Below, in pieces: positions 56,123-63,325 of a stretch of DNA of 64,000 nt. Origin of the DNA: Thauera aromatica K172 (lineage in GTDB: Bacteria; Pseudomonadota; Gammaproteobacteria; Burkholderiales; Rhodocyclaceae); the NCBI RefSeq assembly GCF_003030465.1, contig NZ_CP028339.1, positions 992,001 through 1,056,000 of the forward strand, written 5' to 3'. Below the pieces are notes generated by a model. The model had not been told where the DNA came from. It saw nothing but the letters and a program-made list of their open reading frames with translations, and made no database searches. The stretch's first letter is position 1. Each line of letters starts with the position of its first letter. The translations under genes and the position numbers were made by a program.

Positions 56123-56300
56123 TGCTTCGGGGTGCCCGCGCTCGCCGCGGGAGAATCGGGAAGGCGGTTCGAGTCCGCCGCGCGCCCAGCGCCGTGAAGG
56201 GGATTGTCCGGGCAAGGTTCGCTCAGCCACTGGTCCGCGAGGACCGGGAAGGCGTCCGGACGAGACGATCCGCAGCCGGAAGACCGGCCCCGAAGCGTTT
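56123..56300 (+). ncRNA. Cobalamin (B12) riboswitch
   Basis: The 385-bp gap before bluB carries the cobalamin aptamer signature in order: GGGGTGCCC (56129-56137), GGGAGAATCGGGAAGGCGG (56149-56167) with TTCGAGTCCGCC, CCAGCGCCGTGAAGGGGA, the B12-box-like GCCACTGG (56226-56233), GGGAAGGCG and finally GCCGGAAGACCGGCC (56275-56289). It should repress bluB when adenosylcobalamin is plentiful. Exact ends are approximate. The rest of the gap (55971-56122) holds no gene. Confidence 0.9.
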
Positions 56301-56355
56301 CAGGCGGCCGCCTGGTCGGCGGCCGTCCACTGCTCGACGACAAGGGGAATACTTC

Positions 56356-57096
56356 ATGAGCAGCCCTTCGCAGTCCATCCAGGCCGACCCGCAGTTCAGC
56401 GCCGAGGAGCGCGCCGCGGTCTATCGCGCGATCCACACCCGGCGCGACGTGCGCGGCCAGTTCCTGCCCGATCCGATTCCGGACGAGGTGCTCGCGCGCG
56501 TCCTGAATGCCGCCCATCACGCACCTTCGGTCGGTTTCATGCAGCCGTGGGACTTCGTTCTCGTGCGTTCGCCGGAGGTGAAGCAGCAGGTCCATCAGGC
56601 CTTCGCTGCGGCCCATGCCGAAGCCGAGCTGATGTTCGAGGAAGGCAAGCGCGCCACCTACCGGAAACTCAAGCTCGAAGGCATCCTCGAGGCGCCGGTC
56701 AATCTGTGCATCACCTGCGACCGCCGCCGCAACGGTCCGGTCGTGATCGGGCGCACCCACATCGCCGCGATGGACCTGTACAGCTCGGTGTGCGCGGTGC
56801 AGAACCTGTGGCTGGCCGCGCGTGCCGAAGGGCTGGGCGTGGGCTGGGTCAGCATCCTCCACCAGCAGGCGTTGCGCGAGGCGCTCGGAATTCCGCGCGA
56901 CATCATCCCGGTGGCCTACCTGTGCATCGGCTACGTCAGCCACTTCTACGACCGCCCCGAACTCGAGGCCGCCGGCTGGCTGCCGCGCCTGGCGCTCGGC
57001 GAACTGCTCCATTTCGACCGCTGGCAGGGCGCGGCCGACGCCGCCAGTGCCGCGCTCCTCGCCCGCGTCGACGCGACCGGCGCCGCCCGCAGCTGA
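56356..57096 (+). CDS. bluB: 5,6-dimethylbenzimidazole synthase BluB
   Basis: 246 residues, nitroreductase-fold enzyme that breaks down reduced FMN to make the lower ligand of vitamin B12. The family motifs IHTRRDVRGQFLPDPIPDEV, AAHHAPSVGFMQPWDFVLVR and EGLGVGWVSILHQQALREAL are clear. It is a single gene behind a cobalamin riboswitch. ATG 56356 is chosen because homology starts there; the open frame continues upstream into the riboswitch. Confidence 0.93.
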   Translation: MSSPSQSIQADPQFSAEERAAVYRAIHTRRDVRGQFLPDPIPDEVLARVLNAAHHAPSVGFMQPWDFVLVRSPEVKQQVHQAFAAAHAEAELMFEEGKRATYRKLKLEGILEAPVNLCITCDRRRNGPVVIGRTHIAAMDLYSSVCAVQNLWLAARAEGLGVGWVSILHQQALREALGIPRDIIPVAYLCIGYVSHFYDRPELEAAGWLPRLALGELLHFDRWQGAADAASAALLARVDATGAARS

Positions 57097-57156
57097 GCCA
57101 GCGCCGCCCGCGGGCCGCGCCGCGCCACCGGGCGGCCCCTGCCGCCGGTGCGGCGC

Positions 57157-57205
57157 CGCACAAGCACAGTGCGGCGGCGGCTGTTTGCTGCACTGCAGCT
57201 GTGCG
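57157..57205. promoter_or_regulatory. Two NtrC-type enhancer sites upstream of nirB
   Basis: Dyads of the form xGCAC-N7-GTGCx occur at 57157-57173 (CGCAC...GTGCG) and 57189-57205 (TGCAC...GTGCG), matching the NtrC consensus TGCAC-N7-GTGCA at the core. Their centres are 32 bp apart, about three helical turns, at about -142 and -110 from the start site predicted for the sigma-54 promoter below. Confidence 0.75.
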
Positions 57206-57240
57206 CCGCCCGGCGCGCACCCGTTGACGTTTTCCCCCTG

Positions 57241-57281
57241 AACTGCCCGGAAGCCGCCGGATCGGCCGCTTCCGGGCAGTT
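57241..57281. repeat. Long palindrome between NtrC sites and the nirB promoter
   Basis: AACTGCCCGGAAGC (57241-57254) and GCTTCCGGGCAGTT (57268-57281) are perfect 14-bp arms. The 13-nt centre adds GCCG-GAT-CGGC, so almost all of the 41 nt pairs. Its last base is the first base of the -24 element. No T-run follows. Confidence 0.85.
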
Positions 57282-57296
57282 GGCACGTTTGATGCT
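57281..57296 (+). promoter_or_regulatory. Sigma-54 promoter of nirB
   Basis: TGGCACG-TTTG-ATGCT matches the consensus TGGCACG-N4-TTGCW at all but one position, with exactly 10 nt between the invariant GG (57282-57283) and GC (57294-57295). The predicted start is near 57307, leaving a 60-nt leader before nirB. Confidence 0.8.
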
Positions 57297-57366
57297 GTGC
57301 AATCGCCGAGGACCGCGTCCGGCGTCATGCGCCCGCGTCCATCGATTCAGCCCTGCGGAGAACGTC

Positions 57367-59865
57367 ATGAAAAAGCTCAAACTCGTCCTTGTCGGCAATG
57401 GCATGGCCGGCGTGCGCACCCTCGAAGAGCTGCTCAAGCTCGCCCCCGACCTGTACGACATCACCGTGTTCGGCGCCGAACCGCACGGCAACTACAACCG
57501 CATCCTGCTGTCGCCGGTGCTCGCCGGCGAGATGACCCTGCCCGAGATCATGCTCAACGATCTGGCCTGGTACCGCGAGCACGGCATCACCCTGCATGCG
57601 GGCACGACGGTGACGAAAATCGACCGCGTGCGGCGCAAGGTGCTCGCCGAGGCCGCCGACGGCAGCGTCACCGAGGCCGGCTACGACCGCCTGCTGCTCG
57701 CCACCGGCTCCACCCCCTTCATTCCGCCGATTCCCGGCAACGAGCTGGCCGGCGTGCTCGGCTACCGCGACATCGCCGATACCGAGGCGATGATCGAGGC
57801 CGCCGGCAAGTACCGCTACGCGGTGGTGATCGGCGCCGGGCTGCTCGGTCTCGAAGCGGCCAACGGTCTGATGCTGCGCGGCATGGACGTCACCGTGGTG
57901 CATCTCGGGGAGTGGATCATGGAGCGCCAGCTCGACCGTGCCGCCGCCGACATGCTGCAGGCCTCGCTCGAAGCGAAGGGGATGAAGTTCCTGCTCGCCC
58001 GCCACACCGAGGCCCTGCTCCCCGCCCGCGGCACGGGCGGGGAAGGGGAGGCGCGCGTCGGTGCGGTGCGCTTCAAGGACGGCACGGAAATTCCCGCCGA
58101 CCTCGTCGTGGTCGCGGCCGGCATCCGCCCCAGCTACGCCCTCGCCGAAGCGGCCGGGCTGTACTGCGGCAGCGGCCGGGTGCGCGGCATCCACGTCTCG
58201 GACACGCTGCAGACCGTCACCGACCCGCGGATCTACGCGGTCGGCGAATGCGTCGCCCACCGCGGCGTGGCCTACGGCCTGGTGGCGCCGCTGTTCGAGC
58301 AGGGCAAGGTGTGCGCCAACCACCTCGCCAACTTCGGCATCGGCCAGTACCGCGGCTCGGTGACCTCGACCAAGCTCAAGGTCACCGGCATCGACGTGTT
58401 CTCCGCCGGCGACTTCAGCGGCGGCCCGGGCACCGAGGAGATCGTGCTCCACGACAAGCAGGGCGGGGTGTACAAGCGCGTCGTGCTCAAGGACGACCGC
58501 ATCGTCGGCTCGGTGCTGTACGGCGACACCGCCGACGGTTCCTGGTACTTCCAGCTGATGAAGGACCGTCAGAGCGTCGCCGAGATCCGCGACCAGCTGA
58601 TGTTTGGCCACTCATTTGGCAGCACTCGCCTGGGTGATGCCGGGCACAAGGGCGAGAACCGCGCGGCGAGCATGCCCGACAGCGCCGAAGTGTGCGGCTG
58701 CAACGGCGTGTGCAAGGGCACCATCGTCAAGGCGATCAAGGAAAAGGGCCTGTTCACCCTCGACGAGGTCAAGAAGCACACCAAGGCGGCATCGAGCTGC
58801 GGTTCGTGCACCGGCCTCGTCGAGCAGATCCTCGCGTCTACGGTCGGCGGCGCCTACCAGGCGGTGAGCGCGCACGACAAGCCGGTGTGCGCCTGCACCG
58901 AGCTGTCGCACGGCCAGGTGCGGCGCGCGATCCGCGAGCACAAGCTGCTGACGATTGCCGACGCTACCGCTTTCATGGAGTGGAAGACGGCCGACGGCTG
59001 TGCCACCTGCCGTCCGGCACTCAACTACTACCTGGTGTCGACCTGGCCGCACGAGGCCGTGGATGATCCGCAGAGCCGCTTCATCAACGAGCGTGCCCAC
59101 GCCAACATCCAGAAGGACGGCACCTTCTCGGTGGTGCCGCGCATGCTCGGCGGAATCACCACCCCCGACGAGCTGCGCCGCATCGCCGATGTCGCCGACA
59201 AGTACCGGATCCCGACGGTGAAGGTGACCGGCGGCCAGCGCATCGACCTCCTCGGGGTCAAGCGCGAGGACCTGCCCAAGGTGTGGAAGGACCTCGGCAT
59301 GGCCTCCGGCCACGCCTACGGCAAGAGCATCCGCACGGTGAAGACCTGCGTCGGCGCCGAGCACTGCCGCTTCGGCACCCAGCGCTCGATGGCGATGGGC
59401 GTCGACCTGGAAAAGATGCTGTTCGGGATGTGGAGCCCGCACAAGGTCAAGCTCGCGGTTTCCGGCTGCCCGCGCAACTGCGCCGAGGCTGGGATCAAGG
59501 ACATCGGTGTGATCGGCGTTGATTCTGGCTGGGAGCTGTACGTCGCCGGCAACGGCGGGATCAAGACCGAGGTCGCGCAGTTCCTGTGCAAGGTCGCCAG
59601 CCGCGAGGAGGTCATGGAGTATTCCGCCGCCTTCCTCCAGCTCTACCGCGAGGAAGGCTTCTATCTCGAGCGCACCGTGCATTACGTGCACCGCGTCGGC
59701 CTCGAGCATGTGAAAAAGCGCGTCGTCGATGACGCCGAGAGCCGGCATGCGCTCCATCAGCGCCTGCTGTTCGCGGTCCAGGACTACGCCGACCCGTGGG
59801 CCGCGCGCGCCGCCGACGACGCCGAGGCCGCGCTCAAGACTCCGTTCGAAACCCTCCACGCCTGA
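57367..59865 (+). CDS. nirB: NADH-dependent nitrite reductase large subunit
   Basis: 832 residues (E. coli 847). It reduces nitrite to ammonium in the cytoplasm. FAD motif VLVGNGMAGVRTLEEL near 8-23, NADH motif VVIGAGLLGLEAANG near 153, a BFD-type [2Fe-2S] region with Cys443, 445, 449, 478 and 481, a second BFD-like stretch, and the siroheme/[4Fe-4S] ligands Cys661, Cys667, Cys701 and Cys705 (CVGAEHC, GCPRNC). GGAG precedes ATG 57367. The upstream NtrC/sigma-54 signals point to nitrogen-limitation control, hence an assimilatory role. Confidence 0.96.
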   Translation: MKKLKLVLVGNGMAGVRTLEELLKLAPDLYDITVFGAEPHGNYNRILLSPVLAGEMTLPEIMLNDLAWYREHGITLHAGTTVTKIDRVRRKVLAEAADGSVTEAGYDRLLLATGSTPFIPPIPGNELAGVLGYRDIADTEAMIEAAGKYRYAVVIGAGLLGLEAANGLMLRGMDVTVVHLGEWIMERQLDRAAADMLQASLEAKGMKFLLARHTEALLPARGTGGEGEARVGAVRFKDGTEIPADLVVVAAGIRPSYALAEAAGLYCGSGRVRGIHVSDTLQTVTDPRIYAVGECVAHRGVAYGLVAPLFEQGKVCANHLANFGIGQYRGSVTSTKLKVTGIDVFSAGDFSGGPGTEEIVLHDKQGGVYKRVVLKDDRIVGSVLYGDTADGSWYFQLMKDRQSVAEIRDQLMFGHSFGSTRLGDAGHKGENRAASMPDSAEVCGCNGVCKGTIVKAIKEKGLFTLDEVKKHTKAASSCGSCTGLVEQILASTVGGAYQAVSAHDKPVCACTELSHGQVRRAIREHKLLTIADATAFMEWKTADGCATCRPALNYYLVSTWPHEAVDDPQSRFINERAHANIQKDGTFSVVPRMLGGITTPDELRRIADVADKYRIPTVKVTGGQRIDLLGVKREDLPKVWKDLGMASGHAYGKSIRTVKTCVGAEHCRFGTQRSMAMGVDLEKMLFGMWSPHKVKLAVSGCPRNCAEAGIKDIGVIGVDSGWELYVAGNGGIKTEVAQFLCKVASREEVMEYSAAFLQLYREEGFYLERTVHYVHRVGLEHVKKRVVDDAESRHALHQRLLFAVQDYADPWAARAADDAEAALKTPFETLHA

Positions 59866-59875
59866 GGAAACCGCC

Positions 59876-60229
59876 ATGACGCTCGACACTTCCCTGGACA
59901 CGCCGCCCGCCGCCGCCACCGAAGGCGAATGGAAGGCGATCTGCGCCCTCGCCGACATCCCGCGCCTGGGCGCGCGCGTGGTCGCCTCCCGTCACGGCGA
60001 CATCGCCATCTTCCGCACCGCCGCGGACGAAGTCTTCGCCATCCACGACAAGTGCCCGCACAAGGGCGGGCCGCTGTCGCAGGGCATCGTCCACGGCCGC
60101 GAAGTGACCTGCCCGCTGCACGGCTGGAAGCTCGCCCTCGACAGCGGCGAAGCGCTCGCGCCCGACGTCGGCTGCAGCAAACCCTTCGCGGTGAAGCTGG
60201 TGGCGGGGCAGGTCATGCTCAGGAGCTGA
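59876..60229 (+). CDS. nirD: Nitrite reductase small subunit, Rieske type
   Basis: 117 residues. It keeps full Rieske [2Fe-2S] ligands: Cys60 and His62 in DKCPHKGGPLSQG and Cys79 and His82 in VTCPLHGW. E. coli NirD has lost these. It pairs with NirB. The TGAGGA that contains the nirB stop serves as its ribosome binding site, so the two are translationally linked. Confidence 0.94.
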   Translation: MTLDTSLDTPPAAATEGEWKAICALADIPRLGARVVASRHGDIAIFRTAADEVFAIHDKCPHKGGPLSQGIVHGREVTCPLHGWKLALDSGEALAPDVGCSKPFAVKLVAGQVMLRS

Positions 60230-60289
60230 GCTCCGCAGCCGGGAACGCGCACCGCGCCGCGGACCGTTTCCCGTTTCCTTTCCACACCG

Positions 60290-60340
60290 GCCATGCCGCT
60301 CGTCGGCATGGCACGGCCGCGTGCTGCCTGCATTTTTGCT
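60290..60340 (+). promoter_or_regulatory. Hairpin and possible sigma-54 promoter before the nitrate transporter gene
   Basis: GCCATGCCG and CGGCATGGC (60290-60298, 60304-60312) form a perfect 9-bp palindrome. Downstream, TGCCTGC-ATTT-TTGCT (60325-60340) has a perfect -12 half and a weak -24 half at the correct spacing. The 12-mer TGCTGTGCAATC spanning the -12 region is identical to that of the nirB promoter (57293-57304 and 60337-60348). Confidence 0.45.
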
Positions 60341-60367
60341 GTGCAATCCAACTCCGGGAGTTTTCTC

Positions 60368-61582
60368 ATGGACCGAAAAGCCTTCCTCCGTGCCGGCCAC
60401 CCGCCCACCCTGCTGGCGGCCTTCCTCTACTTCGATCTGGCCTTCATGGTGTGGGTGCTGCTCGGCCCGCTCGGCGTGCAGATCGCTGCCGACCTCGGCC
60501 TCGACCACGCGCAAAAAGGCTTCATGGTGGCGCTGCCGGTGCTCGCCGGCGCGATCCTGCGCTTCGTCATGGGGGTGCTGGTCGATCATCTCGGGCCCAA
60601 GCGCAGCGGTGCCGTCGGCCAACTGATCGTCATCGGCGCGCTCGCCGCGGCGTGGTGGTTCGGGATCACGAGCTACCACCAGGTGCTGCTGCTGGGCTTC
60701 TTCCTCGGCTTTGCCGGGGCCTCGTTCGCCGTTGCTCTGCCGCTCGCCTCGCGCTGGTATCCGCCGGAACACCAGGGCACGGCGCTGGGCATCGCCGGCG
60801 CGGGCAATTCCGGCACCGCGCTCGCCGCGCTGTTCGCCCCCGGGCTGGCGCTCGCCTTCGGCTGGAGCAACGTCTTCGGCCTGGCGCTGATTCCGCTGGT
60901 GCTGGTGTTCGTGTTCTACCTCGTCGTCGCCCGCGATGCCCCCGAGTGCCCGCCGTCGAAGCCGCTCGGCGACTATTTCAAGGTCCTGAAGGACAAGGAT
61001 GCGTGGTGGTTCATGTTCTTCTACTCGGTCACCTTCGGCGGTTTCGTCGGCCTCGCCTCCTCGCTGACGATCTACTTCAACACCCAGTACGGGCTGGACG
61101 CGAAGACCGCGGGCTACTTCACCGCGGCCTGCGTGTTCGCCGGCTCGGTGGTGCGCCCGGTCGGCGGCGCGGTGGCCGACCGCATCGGCGGCATCCGCAC
61201 CCTGAGCGTGATGTACCTGGTCGCCGCGGCCTTCCTCGTGCTGGTCAGCTTCGCGCCGCCGGCGGCGTGGATGGCGCTCGCCGCCTTCGTCGCCGCGATG
61301 CTGGCGCTGGGCATGGGCAATGGCGCGGTGTTCCAGCTCGTGCCGCAGCGCTTCCGACGCGAGATCGGGGTGATGACCGGGCTGGTCGGCATGGCGGGCG
61401 GCATCGGCGGCTTCTACCTGGCGTCCTCGCTCGGCTATGCCCGCCAGGCGACCGGCAGCTACCAGGCCGGCTTCCTGATCTTCGCTGCGCTCGCCGTCTT
61501 CGCGCTGCTCGGGCTGACCCTGGTGAAGGCGCGCTGGCGGACCACCTGGGGAGCCGCGCACCTGACTGCGGCCCGGATCTGA
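60368..61582 (+). CDS. Nitrate/nitrite transporter, MFS (NarK/NasA type)
   Basis: 404 residues, 12 membrane segments. The nitrate signatures are GIAGAGNSGTALAALFAPGL in segment 5 and ALGMGNGAVFQLVPQRFRRE in segment 11, and the conserved Arg in the GAILRFVMGVLVDHLGPKRS region is present. It should import nitrate for the assimilatory reductase encoded downstream. CGGGAG precedes the ATG. Confidence 0.92.
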   Translation: MDRKAFLRAGHPPTLLAAFLYFDLAFMVWVLLGPLGVQIAADLGLDHAQKGFMVALPVLAGAILRFVMGVLVDHLGPKRSGAVGQLIVIGALAAAWWFGITSYHQVLLLGFFLGFAGASFAVALPLASRWYPPEHQGTALGIAGAGNSGTALAALFAPGLALAFGWSNVFGLALIPLVLVFVFYLVVARDAPECPPSKPLGDYFKVLKDKDAWWFMFFYSVTFGGFVGLASSLTIYFNTQYGLDAKTAGYFTAACVFAGSVVRPVGGAVADRIGGIRTLSVMYLVAAAFLVLVSFAPPAAWMALAAFVAAMLALGMGNGAVFQLVPQRFRREIGVMTGLVGMAGGIGGFYLASSLGYARQATGSYQAGFLIFAALAVFALLGLTLVKARWRTTWGAAHLTAARI

Positions 61583-61589
61583 ACCGCTC

Positions 61590-63272
61590 ATGGCCGACGT
61601 TCGCCTCGGCTACGCCACCCACGCCGGGCCGCGGCCGTACAACGAGGACTTCGTTGCCGCGGCTGCGCCCGAGGGCGCCGAGCGCGCGCACAAGGGGGTG
61701 CTGCTGGCGATCGCCGACGGTGTCGGCGGCCATGCCCACGGCCGCGAGGCCGCGGAATACACCGTGCGCAGCCTGCTCGCCGACTACTTTTCCACCCCCG
61801 ACACCTGGAGCGTGGAAAAGTCGCTCGATGCCGTGCTCGCCGCCGCCAACCGCTGGCTCCTGGCGCAGGCGGCGCGCACCGCCGAATATGCCGGCATGGC
61901 GACCACGCTCACCGCGCTGGTGGTGCGCGGGCGGCGTTTCCACCTCGCCCACGTCGGCGATGCGCGCGCCTACCTGTGGCGCGACCGGACCCTGCTGCGC
62001 CTGACCGAGGACCACACCTGGCCGCATCCCGAACTGAGCAACGTGCTGCGCCGCGCCGTCGGGCTGGAGCGGCGTCTGCTGGTGGACTTCGACGACGGGG
62101 AGCTTGCCGCCGGCGACCGCTTCGTGCTCGCCACCGACGGCGTGTGGAATGCGCTCGGCGATGACCGGGTCGCGGCCGTGCTGCAGCGCACGGCCGACCC
62201 CCAGGCGGCGGCCGATGCGCTGGTCGCGGAGGCGCTGCGCGCCGGCACTACCGATAACGCCAGCGCGCTGGTGGCGGAGGTCGCCGCGCTGCCGGCGGCG
62301 AACGTGCACGACCACCTCGCCGACGGCCGCCGCCGGGCGTTGCCGCCGCGGCTGAAAGCGGGCGAGGCGATCGACGGCCTGCGGGTCGAGGCCTTGCTCC
62401 ATGCCTCGCGCCTGACCCTGCTCTACCGCGTGCGGCGGGAGGCGGATGGCGCCCTTCTGGTGCTGAAGACCCTGCTGCCCGAGTTCGACGGCGACGACGA
62501 GGTGTGCCGCACCCTGGTGCACGAGGAGTGGCTGGCGCGGCGGGCGCCGGGGCAGGGCTTCCCGCAGGTGGTCGATCATGCCACGCGCGCCCACCTGTAC
62601 TACCTGATGAGCTGGCACGCGGGCGAGACGCTGCAGGCGGCGCTGGCGCGCGGCCACCGTTACCGGGTGGCGGAAGTGGTCGATCTCGGCCGTGCCCTGC
62701 TGCGCCATCTCGGTGCGCTGCACCGCCTCGGCATCGTGCATCGCGACCTCAAGCCCGACAACCTGCACGTGGACCGCGACGGCCGGCTGCGCCTGCTCGA
62801 CCTGGGCGTGGCCGCCGCCGCCGGCGAGGCGCGGTGCGAGAGCAGCCCCCCCGGCACGCCGTCCTACATGGCGCCGGAGCTGTTCGCCGGGCAGCCCGCG
62901 GACGAGGTTTCCGACCTCTATGCCTGCGGCGTCACGCTCTACGAACTGCTGACGCGGCGCTATCCCTACGGCGAGATCGAGCCCTTCCAGCATCCGCAGT
63001 TCGGCACCCCGCTGCCGCCCACCCGCTACCGCCCGGACACCCCGGCCTGGCTTGAGGCCGTGCTGCTGAAAGCCTGCGCCCGCGCGCCGGGGGCGCGCTT
63101 CGAGACCGCCGAAGAGTTCCGCCTGGCGCTCGAGCGCGGCGCTCAGCGCCCGCTCGCCACCCCGCGGCGGACGCCTCTGGTGGCGCGCAATCCGGGGCTG
63201 GCATTGAAACTGCTTGTAGTGGCTTCGCTGCTGCTCGACATCGTCCTGCTCTATCTGTTGAGCCGCGCATGA
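61590..63272 (+). CDS. Fused PP2C phosphatase / Ser-Thr kinase with C-terminal membrane anchor
   Basis: 560 residues. Residues 1-235 are a PP2C phosphatase (YNEDF near 17-21, ADGVGGHAHG with Asp43, HVGDARAYLW, ATDGVWNAL). Residues 260-530 are a protein kinase with HRDLKPDNL (catalytic Asp386), LLDLGVA (Asp404) and GTPSYMAPELF. The glycine loop is not recognisable (LLHASRLTLLYRV). A hydrophobic C-terminal segment (LLVVASLLLDIVLLYLLS) anchors it. Such fusions sit beside nitrate assimilation genes in Pseudomonas and relatives; the target protein is not known. It begins 7 nt after the transporter. Confidence 0.92.
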   Translation: MADVRLGYATHAGPRPYNEDFVAAAAPEGAERAHKGVLLAIADGVGGHAHGREAAEYTVRSLLADYFSTPDTWSVEKSLDAVLAAANRWLLAQAARTAEYAGMATTLTALVVRGRRFHLAHVGDARAYLWRDRTLLRLTEDHTWPHPELSNVLRRAVGLERRLLVDFDDGELAAGDRFVLATDGVWNALGDDRVAAVLQRTADPQAAADALVAEALRAGTTDNASALVAEVAALPAANVHDHLADGRRRALPPRLKAGEAIDGLRVEALLHASRLTLLYRVRREADGALLVLKTLLPEFDGDDEVCRTLVHEEWLARRAPGQGFPQVVDHATRAHLYYLMSWHAGETLQAALARGHRYRVAEVVDLGRALLRHLGALHRLGIVHRDLKPDNLHVDRDGRLRLLDLGVAAAAGEARCESSPPGTPSYMAPELFAGQPADEVSDLYACGVTLYELLTRRYPYGEIEPFQHPQFGTPLPPTRYRPDTPAWLEAVLLKACARAPGARFETAEEFRLALERGAQRPLATPRRTPLVARNPGLALKLLVVASLLLDIVLLYLLSRA

Positions 63273-63325
63273 ACGCTCCCCATGCGGGGGCAGATAGACC
63301 TTGACGACCATCAACGAGGCGAACC

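Noticed and set aside
60309-60325. TGGCACGGCCGCGTGCT as a -24/-12 promoter of the nitrate transporter
   Set aside because: The GG-GC spacing is 11 nt instead of the strict 10; the overlapping TGCCTGC-ATTT-TTGCT fits better.
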